This document shows positions 18,714 through 27,253 of a stretch of 64,000 nt of DNA, one piece after another. A model generated the notes under the pieces. That model worked only from the letters and a program-made list of their open reading frames with translations. It searched no databases and was not told the origin of the DNA. Position 1 is the first letter of the stretch, and the number at the start of each line of letters is the position of its first letter. The translations under genes were made by a program, and so were the position numbers. Source of the stretch: Roseivivax isoporae LMG 25204 (GTDB lineage Bacteria; Pseudomonadota; Alphaproteobacteria; Rhodobacterales; Rhodobacteraceae); assembly GCF_000521865.1 (NCBI RefSeq), contig NZ_JAME01000021.1:27569-91568 (forward strand), in the 5' to 3' direction.

Positions 18714-18729
18714 CTATCCCGATGGGTAG
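18714..18729. promoter_or_regulatory. 16-bp inverted motif, copy 2
   Basis: CTATCCCGATGGGTAG, in the 117 bases between the GT26 fusion gene and the sensor kinase gene. Reverse strand: CTACCCATCGGGATAG. It matches copy 1 at 12 of 16 positions, with the outer bases identical. Confidence 0.4.
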
Positions 18730-18810
18730 GCGCCATAAGCATCTGCGCCGTCGCTGCGGCGGGGGGCGCATGGCATCGTTCGCGTCGTTCACCGGCACCA
18801 CGGAATCGCG

Positions 18811-21501
18811 ATGCGCCTCGTTCACCCTCATCCGTCTTCGGCCGCATCGGCAGCGACACGTCCGTCGGGCGGGCAGGGCGCCAGGCTGTCGCCCGGTGCG
18901 TGGGTCCGGGCGGCCGTGGCAGTGGCCGCCATCGCCGCGCTCGCGGTCACGGCGTGGATGCTGGTGCGCGAGGCGAGCGGCCGGTTCGACGCGCTCGCCG
19001 AGGCGCAATCGGACAATGTCCAGTGGGTGCTCGCGCAGGTCGAGGTGGAATACCTCGCTCTCGACGCGCAGCTCCTCAGGGCGGAAACCGAGGGCCGGGC
19101 AAGCCTTCCCGACCTGCGGCTGCGGTTCGACATCTTCTACAGCCGGATCGACATGCTGCGCAAAAGCCGGGTCTACGCCGCGCTCCGCGCCCATGCGGAT
19201 TACGAGGCGGCGCTCGACACCGTCTGGTCGGCGGTCGCGGCGAGCGTGCCGCAGATCGATGCTGGCGACGCCGCCCTGGTCGCCGCGCTGCCGGACCTCG
19301 GCCGGCGCATGCAGGCGATCCGCGGCGACGTCCGTGCGATCGGGCTGACCGGGATCGCCCATTTCGCCGAAGCCTCCGACCTGCGGCGCACCGGGTTCCT
19401 CGACACGCTGCGGGACCTCGCGTCGCTCACGCTGGCGCTGCTTGCGGGGCTCATGCTGCTCGTCGCGGTGCTCTGGCGCGCCCTGCGCGTGCTCGATGGC
19501 CACGCCCGCGATGCGCGCCTGTCGGCCTCGCGCCGGGCCGCCGTCGTGTCGTCCTCGCTCGACGCGGTGATCGTCGCGGACGGCACCGGGCGCATCATCG
19601 AGGCGAACGCGGCGGTCGAGGCCGTCTTCGGCTACGCGCCGGGCGACCTCGTGGGCCGGCAGATGGAGGAGACGATCGTTCCCCCCCACCTGCGCGACCG
19701 TCACCGCAGTGGGATGGCGCGCTATGCCGCGACCCGCGCCCCGCGCGTGGTTGGCGCGGGCCGCGTCCAGCTCGAGGCGCTGCACCGGGACGGGCACACC
19801 TTCCCGATCGAGCTGTCGATCGCCGCCGCGCAGAGCGTCGACGGCGAGATCTTCGTGTCCTTCCTGCGCGACATCACCGAGCGCGTCGCGGCCGAGCGGG
19901 AGCTGCGCGAGGCGCGCGACCGGGCGGAGGCGGGCGAGCGGTCGAAGTCCCGGATGCTCGCGACCATGAGCCACGAGATGCGCACGCCGCTGAACGGCCT
20001 GCTCGGCACGCTCGAACTGCTCGAGGACACGCCCCTCGACCCGACACAGGCGCGCTATCTCGGGGTCATGCGCAGCTCGGGCGACGTGCTCCTGCACCAC
20101 ATCAACGACGTGCTGGACATCGCGCGTCTCGACGCCGGCCGGATGCGCCTCGAGGAGCAGTGCTTCGCGCTGAACCCGTTCCTCGAGGCCATCGCCGCGG
20201 CGCAGGAGCCGCTCGCGGAACAGGCGGGCAACACCCTGACGGCGAGCGGGCTCGACGGAAACGACCACGTGCACGGCGACCCGGTGCGGTTGCGGCAGAT
20301 CCTGCTGAACCTTCTCGGCAACGCGATCAAGTTCACCGAGGGCGGCACCGTCGCGCTCGAGGCCGAGCGGCTGCCGGACGGCGACCTCGTGGAGCTCCGC
20401 ATCCTCGACACCGGCCTCGGCATCCCCGAGGACCAGCAGGAGCGCATCTTCGAGGATTTCGTGACGCTCGACGCCTCTTACGGGCGGGTGCACGGCGGCA
20501 CGGGCCTCGGCCTCGGCATCGTGCGGCGCACTGTGGCGGCGCTCGGCGGGACCTTGGGCGTCGAGAGCGAGCCGGGCGAGGGTAGCCTGTTCTGGGTCCG
20601 CCTGCCGCTGCCTGCCGCCGCGCCGGGCACCGCGGCCCCGTCGCGCGCCCTGCCGGCCGGGTCTCCGCCGCGCAGCCCCCGCCGCGACGTCCTGATCGTC
20701 GAGGACAACGCGGTCAACCGCATGATTCTGCGCGAGATGCTGGAAGGGCTCGGCCATTGCGTGACCGAGGCACATGACGGGCAGGCCGGGATCGAGGCGG
20801 CAGCGGAACGCCCCTTCGACCTGATCCTCATGGACATCAGCATGCCGCGGATCGACGGCGTCACCGCCGCGCGGAGGATCCGTGGCGGGCAGGGCGCCTG
20901 CCGCGACACCCCGATCGTGGCGCTGACCGCCCATGCCATGCCCGAGGAACTCGCCCGCTTCGCCGCGGCCGGCATGGCCCGCACGATCGTGAAGCCCGCG
21001 ACGCGCGCCGCGCTGGCGAGCGTTCTCGCCGACCCCTCTGCGCCTGTCCCGTCGGAGGACGCCCCGCGCGGCGGCGCCGCCGCGGCGCCCGCACCCGCGG
21101 CGGACCCGATCGACGCGGCCGTCATGGCCGAGTTGCGCGAGATGCTGGCGCCCGCGGCCTTCCGGGCGCTCTGCGCCGATTTCGTGACCGAGGCCGATGC
21201 GGCGATCGCGTGGCTGACGGGGCCCGGCGCCGCGGCGGCACCGCGGGCGGACCTCGCCGCGCGCGTGCACACGCTCGCGGGGGGATGCGGCATGGTCGGC
21301 GCCGCCGCCTTGCGCTGCGCGCTGTCCGATCTCGAGACCCGGCTGAAGACGGCACCCGGACCCGTCCCGGCCTCTGCGCTGTCCGGTCTCGCGCCCCTCT
21401 GGGCCGGAACACGTCCCGTCCTTGCCGCGTCGGCCCGCGGGCTTCCCGAGCCGCCCCCACGCGATCAGACCTCCCGCGCCGATGACCTGGCGCATTGCTG
21501 A
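18811..21501 (+). CDS. Hybrid sensor histidine kinase with PAS, receiver and HPt domains
   Basis: An 896-residue inner-membrane phosphorelay kinase. Two membrane helices (about 29-52 and 199-225) bracket a periplasmic sensing region. A PAS domain (about 245-365; VVSSSLDAVIVADGTGRI) is followed by HisKA with the phospho-accepting His388 (MSHEMRTPLNG). The ATPase domain shows the N-box LLNLLGNAIKF and GTGLGLGIV. A receiver domain has Asp675 (ILMDISMP). A C-terminal HPt domain has His820 (VHTLAGGC). The chain can therefore carry a full His-Asp-His relay to a separate regulator, almost certainly the LuxR-type protein encoded 15 bases downstream. The signal is unknown. Its position suggests control of the polysaccharide genes. 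Confidence 0.92.
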   Translation: MRLVHPHPSSAASAATRPSGGQGARLSPGAWVRAAVAVAAIAALAVTAWMLVREASGRFDALAEAQSDNVQWVLAQVEVEYLALDAQLLRAETEGRASLPDLRLRFDIFYSRIDMLRKSRVYAALRAHADYEAALDTVWSAVAASVPQIDAGDAALVAALPDLGRRMQAIRGDVRAIGLTGIAHFAEASDLRRTGFLDTLRDLASLTLALLAGLMLLVAVLWRALRVLDGHARDARLSASRRAAVVSSSLDAVIVADGTGRIIEANAAVEAVFGYAPGDLVGRQMEETIVPPHLRDRHRSGMARYAATRAPRVVGAGRVQLEALHRDGHTFPIELSIAAAQSVDGEIFVSFLRDITERVAAERELREARDRAEAGERSKSRMLATMSHEMRTPLNGLLGTLELLEDTPLDPTQARYLGVMRSSGDVLLHHINDVLDIARLDAGRMRLEEQCFALNPFLEAIAAAQEPLAEQAGNTLTASGLDGNDHVHGDPVRLRQILLNLLGNAIKFTEGGTVALEAERLPDGDLVELRILDTGLGIPEDQQERIFEDFVTLDASYGRVHGGTGLGLGIVRRTVAALGGTLGVESEPGEGSLFWVRLPLPAAAPGTAAPSRALPAGSPPRSPRRDVLIVEDNAVNRMILREMLEGLGHCVTEAHDGQAGIEAAAERPFDLILMDISMPRIDGVTAARRIRGGQGACRDTPIVALTAHAMPEELARFAAAGMARTIVKPATRAALASVLADPSAPVPSEDAPRGGAAAAPAPAADPIDAAVMAELREMLAPAAFRALCADFVTEADAAIAWLTGPGAAAAPRADLAARVHTLAGGCGMVGAAALRCALSDLETRLKTAPGPVPASALSGLAPLWAGTRPVLAASARGLPEPPPRDQTSRADDLAHC

Positions 21502-21516
21502 CCGGAGACCGACAGA

Positions 21517-22131
21517 ATGCGGATCCTCATCGCCGACGACCACAACCTCGTGCGCGACACGATCGCGGCCTTCCTCTCCTCGGAAGGCGGCGCCGTGACC
21601 GACACGGCCTCCGACCTGCAGGGCGCGCTCGACAAGGCGGTCGGCGCGGAACCCTGGGACCTCGTGCTTCTCGACTACGCGATGCCCGGAATGGACGGGC
21701 TGAAGGGCCTCGACCGGATGCGCGCGGCGGTGGGCGAGGTTCCGGTCGCCATCATGTCCGGCACCGCGTCGCGGCAGGTCGCCGGAGAGGCGCTGGCGCA
21801 GGGCGCGATCGGCTTCGTGCCGAAGACGCTCGGCGCGAGATCCCTGATGAACGCCATCCGCTTCATGGCGGCGGGAGAGAGCTACGTCCCGGTCAGCCTG
21901 CTGCACTCCGCCGCCGAGGCGCCCGCTTGCGGCATCGCGGCGCAGCTCAGCAACCGCGAGCGGCAGGTGCTCGACGGGCTCTCGCGCGGCGCCTCGAACA
22001 AGGAGATCGCGCGCGAACTCGACCTCCAGGAGGTGACGATCAAGCTCCATGTGAAGACCCTGTGCCGCAAGCTCGGCGCCAGGAACCGCACGCACGCCGT
22101 CATGATCGCGCGGGACGCGGGCATCGGCTGA
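21517..22131 (+). CDS. LuxR/NarL-type response regulator
   Basis: A 204-residue transcription regulator. The receiver domain has the acidic pair in IADDHN, the phospho-acceptor Asp54 (LLDYAMPGMDG), the Thr/Ser switch (MSGTAS) and Lys in VPKT. The C-terminal helix-turn-helix (LSNRERQVLDGLSRGASNKE, then QEVTIKLHVKTLCRKL) is the standard GerE/LuxR type. It starts 15 bases after the hybrid kinase gene and is the likely final acceptor of its phosphorelay. Its probable targets are the nearby polysaccharide promoters, where NarL-like heptamers occur in inverted motifs. That link is inference. A 22-bp tandem repeat follows its stop codon. Confidence 0.93.
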   Translation: MRILIADDHNLVRDTIAAFLSSEGGAVTDTASDLQGALDKAVGAEPWDLVLLDYAMPGMDGLKGLDRMRAAVGEVPVAIMSGTASRQVAGEALAQGAIGFVPKTLGARSLMNAIRFMAAGESYVPVSLLHSAAEAPACGIAAQLSNRERQVLDGLSRGASNKEIARELDLQEVTIKLHVKTLCRKLGARNRTHAVMIARDAGIG

Positions 22132-22138
22132 CGCTCGT

Positions 22139-22182
22139 CACACATGCCGACGGCGCGCCGCACACATGCCGACGGCGCGCCG
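22139..22182. repeat. Tandem 22-bp direct repeat with internal palindrome
   Basis: Two perfect adjacent copies (22139-22160 and 22161-22182), each starting CACACATGCCGA and ending with the 10-bp palindrome CGGCGCGCCG. They lie eight bases after the response regulator stop, in a 248-bp region between convergent genes that shows no gene. There is no T-run. Confidence 0.7.
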
Positions 22183-22379
22183 CGGGGTCGCAACCGAACG
22201 GCCGTTCCCGTCGGTTCGCACGAATCACGCGCCGGCGCCGGCGGCGCCTTTTGCCGCGGGGCGTCCACGCGACCCGCGGCCCACACTGGTCGCCGACCAC
22301 GCATGCCACCGCGCCGGGCGCGGAAAACCGCAGGGTGCGGCGGCCGCTGAGACCGGCGGTCGCCCGGGGACCCGGTAGG

Positions 22380-22724
22380 TCAGAGCTGCTCGACCATCAC
22401 CTCGTCCTGCTCGTAGAAGGCGATGTAGCCCGCGATCCTCTCGGCGCCGGCCTTCGGGTCCTCGTAGGTCCAGGCGGCGTTCTCGTAGGTCTTGCTCTTC
22501 GACATGATCGAGAAGTAGTTCGCCGTCCCCTTGCGCGGACAGGTGGTGGTGTGGTCGGTCCGGTCGAGAAGCGCCATCGCGATGTCGGCGCGGGGGAAGT
22601 AGATCACTTCCGCATGGCCCTTCTCGCTCAGTTCCAGCGCGTTCGCGGATTCGCCCAGCACCGCGCCGCCGGCGCGCACCACCCAGGTCCCTTCGGCAGG
22701 ACGGATCCTGATGTCGTCGCTCAT
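22380..22724 (-). CDS. DUF427 domain protein
   Basis: A 114-residue soluble protein of the DUF427 family. Recognisable blocks are the N-terminal GTWVVRAGGAVLGES, YFPRADIAMALLD, TTCPRKGTANYFSI and the C-terminal YIAFYEQDEVMVE. The ATG at 22724 is preceded on its strand by GGGAGA. The family folds as a small beta structure of unknown biochemical role in bacteria. The gene lies 56 bases downstream of the aminopeptidase gene on the same strand and is probably co-transcribed with it. No function is proposed. Confidence 0.9.
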   Translation of the reverse strand: MSDDIRIRPAEGTWVVRAGGAVLGESANALELSEKGHAEVIYFPRADIAMALLDRTDHTTTCPRKGTANYFSIMSKSKTYENAAWTYEDPKAGAERIAGYIAFYEQDEVMVEQL

Positions 22725-22780
22725 CTGTGTCTCCCTGTCTTGTCCGGTTCCATTGACCCCTCGAAGGTCACGGGAACATG

Positions 22781-24586
22781 TCAGATCGGTGCCGTCGCCC
22801 GGTCGAGCCAGTCCGCCACGTCGCCCTCGACGAGCGGCGCCAGCCGCGCGCGGCAGGTGGCGTGGTAGGCGTCGAGCCAGTCGCGCTCGGCCTGTCCCAG
22901 CATCTCGGCCACGATCAGGCGGCGGTCGATGGGGACATATGTCAGCGTCTCGAACGTCAGCATGTCGGGAACGGTTCCACCGGGCAGGTCCGGGGCCTCG
23001 CGCACCACGACCAGGTTCTCGATCCGGATCCCGTAGGCCCCCTCGCGGTAGAAGCCGGGCTCGTTCGACAGGATCATCCCGGGCTCGAAGGGCACGGTGC
23101 CGGTGCGCGCCAGGCGCTGCGGTCCCTCGTGCACGCAGAGGAAGCTGCCGACGCCGTGGCCGGTGCCGTGGGCATAGTCCTGCCCGGCCTCCCAGAGCGC
23201 CACGCGCGCTACGGCGTCGAGGTCGCGCCCGGCCAGGCCCCGCGGCCAGCGCAGGCGCGAGATCCCGATCATGCCGCGCAGGACGCGGGTGAAGGCCGCG
23301 CGCTCCTCCGCTCCCACCGCCCCGACCGGGACGGTCCGGGTGATGTCGGTGGTGCCGTCCACGTATTGCCCGCCCGAGTCGACGAGGAGGAGGTGTCCCT
23401 CCTCGATCCGCGCGTTCGTCTCGCGCGTCACGCGGTAATGCACGACGGCGCCGTGGGGCCCGGTGCCCGCGATCGTGTCGAAGCTGATGTCGCGCAGGGC
23501 GTTGGTCCGGCGGCGTTCTGCCTCGAGCCGCGTGACGACGTCGATCTCGGTCAGGCTGCCCGGGGGCTGCGCGTCGAGCCAGGCGAGGAAACGGACCATC
23601 GCGGCGCCGTCGCGCAGGTGCGCGTCCCGCGCGCCCGCGATCTCGGCCTCGGTCTTGCGCGCCTTGGGCAGGAGGCAGGGATCGGGCGCCTCGCGCAGGT
23701 CCGCTCCGGCGCCGGCGAGGATGTCCGCCACCGCGACGGGGCAGGTCGCGGGATCGATGCGCACCGGGCCCGCGAGCGCCGCGAGCGCGGGGGCGAAGTC
23801 CTCGGGCGCGGCCACCGCGATCCCCGGTCCCAGGTGCTCGCCGAGACCTGCGAGCTTGCCGGGCGCCACGAACAGCGTCACCCGTGCGTCCGCGTGCAGG
23901 ACGGCGAGCGCGTGCGGCACCGGGTTTCGCGGAATGTCCGAGCCGCGCACGTTGAGGAGCCACGCGATCGAATCGGGCTGCGTCAGAACGCAGGCCGCGG
24001 CATCTCCGAGCGCGTCGGCCATCTCCGCGATCTTCTGGCCGTGGTCGCGGCCCGCCAGGTCCGCGGGCTGCGCCGAGAGGGCGCCCATGGGCGGGGCCGG
24101 CTGGTCCTCCCAGATCCGGTCGACGAGGTTGTCGGTGCGCGCGAAGCGCACCGGCGCCGCGCTTTCCTCGAGCCGCCGCAGGCCCTCGACCGTCACGAGC
24201 CAGGGATCGAAGCCCACCTGGCCGCCCTCGGGCAGCGCCGCGGCGATCCACGATCCGAGCGAGGTCTCGGGCCAGTCCACGGGCGTGAAGTCCGACGCCA
24301 CCTGCGCGCGCACCTGGACCCGGTAGCGCCCGTCGACGAAGACCCCTGCGCGGTCCGCCAGGGCCACGCAATGGCCGGCCGAGCCGGTGAAGCCCGTGAG
24401 CCAGGCCAGCCGGTCGTCCCGCGGCGCCACGTACTCGCCCTGGTACATGTCGGCGCGCGGCACGAGGAAGCCGTCGAGGCCTGCGCGCGCCATCTCCGCG
24501 CGCAGGCGCGCGAGGCGCGGCGGCCCCTGTTCGGGGCGCGCGGTGATCTCGAAGGTCTGGAACTGCGTCTCCCTGTCGTCTCTCAC
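22781..24586 (-). CDS. Xaa-Pro aminopeptidase, peptidase family M24
   Basis: A cytoplasmic metallopeptidase that removes N-terminal residues preceding proline. From GTG 24586 it has 601 residues, the size of the long three-domain aminopeptidase P type. Two creatinase-like N-terminal domains precede the pita-bread catalytic domain, whose metal ligands are visible in VDSGGQYVDGTTDITRT (two Asp), GTGHGVGSF (His), LSNEPGFY (Glu) and RIENLVVV (Glu). An in-frame TTG at 24622 would add 12 residues, but these come from an AT-rich box that looks like an intergenic repeat, and CGGGGA sits six bases before the GTG. I therefore prefer 24586. Confidence 0.92.
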   Translation of the reverse strand: MRDDRETQFQTFEITARPEQGPPRLARLRAEMARAGLDGFLVPRADMYQGEYVAPRDDRLAWLTGFTGSAGHCVALADRAGVFVDGRYRVQVRAQVASDFTPVDWPETSLGSWIAAALPEGGQVGFDPWLVTVEGLRRLEESAAPVRFARTDNLVDRIWEDQPAPPMGALSAQPADLAGRDHGQKIAEMADALGDAAACVLTQPDSIAWLLNVRGSDIPRNPVPHALAVLHADARVTLFVAPGKLAGLGEHLGPGIAVAAPEDFAPALAALAGPVRIDPATCPVAVADILAGAGADLREAPDPCLLPKARKTEAEIAGARDAHLRDGAAMVRFLAWLDAQPPGSLTEIDVVTRLEAERRRTNALRDISFDTIAGTGPHGAVVHYRVTRETNARIEEGHLLLVDSGGQYVDGTTDITRTVPVGAVGAEERAAFTRVLRGMIGISRLRWPRGLAGRDLDAVARVALWEAGQDYAHGTGHGVGSFLCVHEGPQRLARTGTVPFEPGMILSNEPGFYREGAYGIRIENLVVVREAPDLPGGTVPDMLTFETLTYVPIDRRLIVAEMLGQAERDWLDAYHATCRARLAPLVEGDVADWLDRATAPI

Positions 24587-24599
24587 CGCACGTCCCCGC

Positions 24600-24704
24600 T
24601 TCTTCTTGGCAAAAATATCCAAGCCCGCCCGGCCCGCCCGCGCGACGCAGAACGGGGCGCGGGCGCTCCACGCCGCGCGGGGGGCCGGGGGCGCAGCCCC
24701 CGGC
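24600..24704 (-). repeat. Composite intergenic element: AT-rich box plus GC hairpin
   Basis: The box TTCTTCTTGGCAAAAATATC (24600-24619, + strand) and a perfect hairpin with 9-bp arms GCCGGGGGC / GCCCCCGGC (24684-24692 and 24696-24704, loop GCA) lie between cobT and the aminopeptidase gene. From memory, boxes of this form beside C/G hairpins recur between genes in Rhodobacteraceae genomes. The hairpin follows the cobT stop and could help end its transcript, although it lacks a T-run. Confidence 0.45.
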
Positions 24705-24740
24705 GCGTCGGCTCAGCCGGAGGCCGAGACGAAACTCCGC

Positions 24741-26618
24741 TCACGAGGCGCGCCGCATGCCCATGACGCGCGCCCGCGACCGCGGGTCGCTGTCGAAGAG
24801 CGAGGCGAGCTGCTCGGTCATGGCGCCGGCCAGCTGTTCCACGTCGGTGATGGTCACCGCGCGGTCGTAGTAGCGCGTCACGTCGTGGCCGATGCCGATG
24901 GCAAGGAGTTCCACCTGCCGCTTGCGCTCGACCATGGCGATCACGTCGCGCAGGTGTTTCTCGAGAAAGTTGGCCGGGTTCACCGACAGGGTCGAATCGT
25001 CCACCGGCGCGCCGTCAGAGATCACCATCAGGATCTTGCGCGCCTCGGCGCGGTTCACCAGGCGGCGGTGCGCCCATTCCAGCGCCTCGCCGTCGATGTT
25101 CTCCTTCAGCAGGCCTTCCTTCATCATCAGCCCGAGATTGGCGCGGGCGCGCCGCCACGGCGCGTCGGCCCCCTTGTAGATGATGTGGCGCAGGTCGTTC
25201 AGGCGGCCCGGCTGCTGTTCCCGGCCGGCGTTCAGCCACTTCTCGCGGGCCATGCCGCCCTTCCAGGCGCGCGTGGTGAAGCCCAGGATCTCGACCTTGA
25301 CCGAGCAGCGCTCGAGCGTGCGGGCGAGCACGTCGGCGCAGATCGCCGCGATCGAGATCGGGCGGCCGCGCATGGAGCCGGAATTGTCGAGGAGCAGCGT
25401 CACGACGGTGTCGCGGAACTCCATGTCCTTCTCGACCTTGAAGCTGAGCGGCGTCGTCGGGTTCGCCACGACACGCGCGAGGCGGCCGGCATCGAGGATG
25501 CCTTCCTCGCGGTCGAATTCCCACGAGCGGTTCTGCTGCGCCTGCAGGCGCCGCTGCAGCTTGTTGGCGAGGCGCGAGACCGCGCCCTTGAGCGGTTCGA
25601 GCTGCTGGTCGAGATAGGCGCGCAGGCGTTCGAGTTCGGCCGGGTCGGCGAGCTCCTCGGCGCGGATCTCCTCGTCGTGGGCGGAATCGTAGATCGTGTA
25701 GTTCGGATCGGCATCCGAGACCGGCGCGGGCGGGGGCGGCTCGAGCGGCGCCTCGCCGTCGGGCATCTCGGTCTCCTCGCCGAGTTCCTGGTCTGCCATG
25801 TCGTCCATGGACACCTGCGCCTGGCTCGCGTCCTGGGTGTCCTCCTGGCTCTGCTCGGGGCTCGCCTCGGGATCCTGTTCGCCCTCGTCGTCCTGGCCGG
25901 TCGAATCGGGGTCCTGTTCCTCCTCGGCGCCGTCCTCGGCCTGGTCGTCGGCCTGGTCGTCGATCTCGTCGGGATCGTCCCCAAGCTGGTCGCCGTAGCC
26001 GAGGTCGGTGATGACGCGGCGCACGAGCTTGGCGAACGCGGTCTGGTCGGTGATCGAGCCCGAGATCGTGTCGAGTGCGCCGCCCGCCTCGCGTTCGAGG
26101 TGCCCGCGCCAGAGCTCCATCACGTTGCGCGCGCCCTCGGGCAGGTCGCGGCCGGTGGCGAGGTGGCGCACGAGGTAGCCCGCGGCGGTGGCGAGCGGCA
26201 CGTCGGCGGCGTCGCGCACCTCGGCATAGCCCTTGCGCGCCGCCTCGTGGCTGATCTTGGCGTCGATGTTGCCCGCGGTGCCGGGCATGTCGCGTGCGCC
26301 CATGGCCTCGCAGCGCGCGGTCTCCATCGATTCGAAGATCTCGCGCGCCATGTCGCCCTGCGGAGCGTAACGCGCGTGGGTACTCGCGTCGTGATAGCGG
26401 CGGTGCAGCGCCAGCGCGTCGGCGGTCCCGCGTGCGAGCAGCACCTCGTCCGGGGTCAGGCGGCGCGACACCTGCGGCAGGCGCATCGCGTCCCCGGACA
26501 CGCCCGACGGATCGACCGAGTAGCTGACCGTCAGGTCGGGGTCATGCGCCATGACCTTGGTCGCTTCGGCGAGCGCCTTCTTGAACGGATCTGCCGGGTT
26601 GTCGGAGCTTTTGACCAT
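24741..26618 (-). CDS. cobT: Aerobic cobaltochelatase subunit CobT
   Basis: Subunit of the ATP-dependent CobNST chelatase that inserts cobalt into hydrogenobyrinate diamide in aerobic B12 synthesis. From ATG 26618 (AAGGA just upstream) it has 625 residues. An N-terminal helical region is followed by a very acidic, Gln/Asp/Glu-rich linker (roughly residues 215-315). The C-terminal von Willebrand A domain has the metal-ion-dependent adhesion motif DNSGSMRG, with later [10 protein letters not shown]. This is a different protein from the phosphoribosyltransferase also called CobT at 61374. The usual partner cobS (AAA+ subunit) is not adjacent. Confidence 0.93.
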   Translation of the reverse strand: MVKSSDNPADPFKKALAEATKVMAHDPDLTVSYSVDPSGVSGDAMRLPQVSRRLTPDEVLLARGTADALALHRRYHDASTHARYAPQGDMAREIFESMETARCEAMGARDMPGTAGNIDAKISHEAARKGYAEVRDAADVPLATAAGYLVRHLATGRDLPEGARNVMELWRGHLEREAGGALDTISGSITDQTAFAKLVRRVITDLGYGDQLGDDPDEIDDQADDQAEDGAEEEQDPDSTGQDDEGEQDPEASPEQSQEDTQDASQAQVSMDDMADQELGEETEMPDGEAPLEPPPPAPVSDADPNYTIYDSAHDEEIRAEELADPAELERLRAYLDQQLEPLKGAVSRLANKLQRRLQAQQNRSWEFDREEGILDAGRLARVVANPTTPLSFKVEKDMEFRDTVVTLLLDNSGSMRGRPISIAAICADVLARTLERCSVKVEILGFTTRAWKGGMAREKWLNAGREQQPGRLNDLRHIIYKGADAPWRRARANLGLMMKEGLLKENIDGEALEWAHRRLVNRAEARKILMVISDGAPVDDSTLSVNPANFLEKHLRDVIAMVERKRQVELLAIGIGHDVTRYYDRAVTITDVEQLAGAMTEQLASLFDSDPRSRARVMGMRRAS

Positions 26619-26743
26619 GGATTCCTTGTCCAACGTCGCCGCGCGAAGTGCAAGGGGGCGCGGGTTCGGGGCCCGTGCCGCCGCGGACGCGGTTCCTCGG
26701 GCAGTTATCATTACATGTCAGTGCCTTGGCTGCGATTTCGCGC

Positions 26744-27127
26744 TCAGCCTGCGCCGAGGAGGAGCGACAGGCAGCGGGCGCGGTGGTCGCGTGCCGCCGC
26801 GGCGGCGAGCCGCGCGCGCCGGTGGTCGGCATGGAAAGCCGCCATCCGCAGCAGGAACGCCTGGTGCGCCTTGGCCTCGATCCGCGCGGCGCGGGTCGCG
26901 GGCGGCAGGACGCCGGACCCGGGCAGCGCGGCGTCGGTCAGGACGTCGAAATCGCGCTTGAGCCGGGCGAGGCGGGTGTCGTGTCGCCCGGTCAGCCAAC
27001 CCTGTTCGATCGTCGCGGCGAGCCGACCCGCGCATTGCGCGAAGAGCGTCGAGGGATCCTGCGGTGCCGCCCCGAGCGGAGCGGCAAGCAGGCAGGTTGC
27101 AGCAAGGAGGCGAAGGGCGTTCTGCAT
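26744..27127 (-). CDS. Small secreted protein of unknown function
   Basis: A 127-residue protein with a clear signal peptide (MQNALRLLAATCLLAAPLGA, likely cut after GAA). The mature part is helical and rich in Ala and Arg, and holds two cysteines (in FAQCAG and ARCLS) that could form a disulfide in the periplasm. I do not recognise the family. It lies 125 bases upstream of cobT on the same strand and is divergent from the YmdB-like gene. The coding call rests on the signal peptide, the codon pattern and the fit between flanking genes. Confidence 0.75.
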   Translation of the reverse strand: MQNALRLLAATCLLAAPLGAAPQDPSTLFAQCAGRLAATIEQGWLTGRHDTRLARLKRDFDVLTDAALPGSGVLPPATRAARIEAKAHQAFLLRMAAFHADHRRARLAAAAARDHRARCLSLLLGAG

Positions 27128-27253
27128 GGCGGGACAGGGTGCGGCGAACCTCGTGAAGGTCCCGTTGACGCCGCGCCCGGCTCGGGCCGCGGAGGGGCGG
27201 ATGCGCGTTTTCGGGCTTTGCTTTTGGAACGGTGGCCTCTACGCCTCGGTTCC

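Noticed and set aside
17227..22095. 1.6-kb-residue-scale open frame on the reverse strand opposite the GT26 fusion, sensor kinase and regulator genes
   Set aside because: Same shadow effect. The + strand carries clear domain motifs throughout, while the reverse product has none.
24587..24622. TTG 24622 as the aminopeptidase start
   Set aside because: It would translate the AT-rich repeat box (DIFAKKK), and the GTG at 24586 has a better-placed purine-rich site just before the conserved N-terminus.
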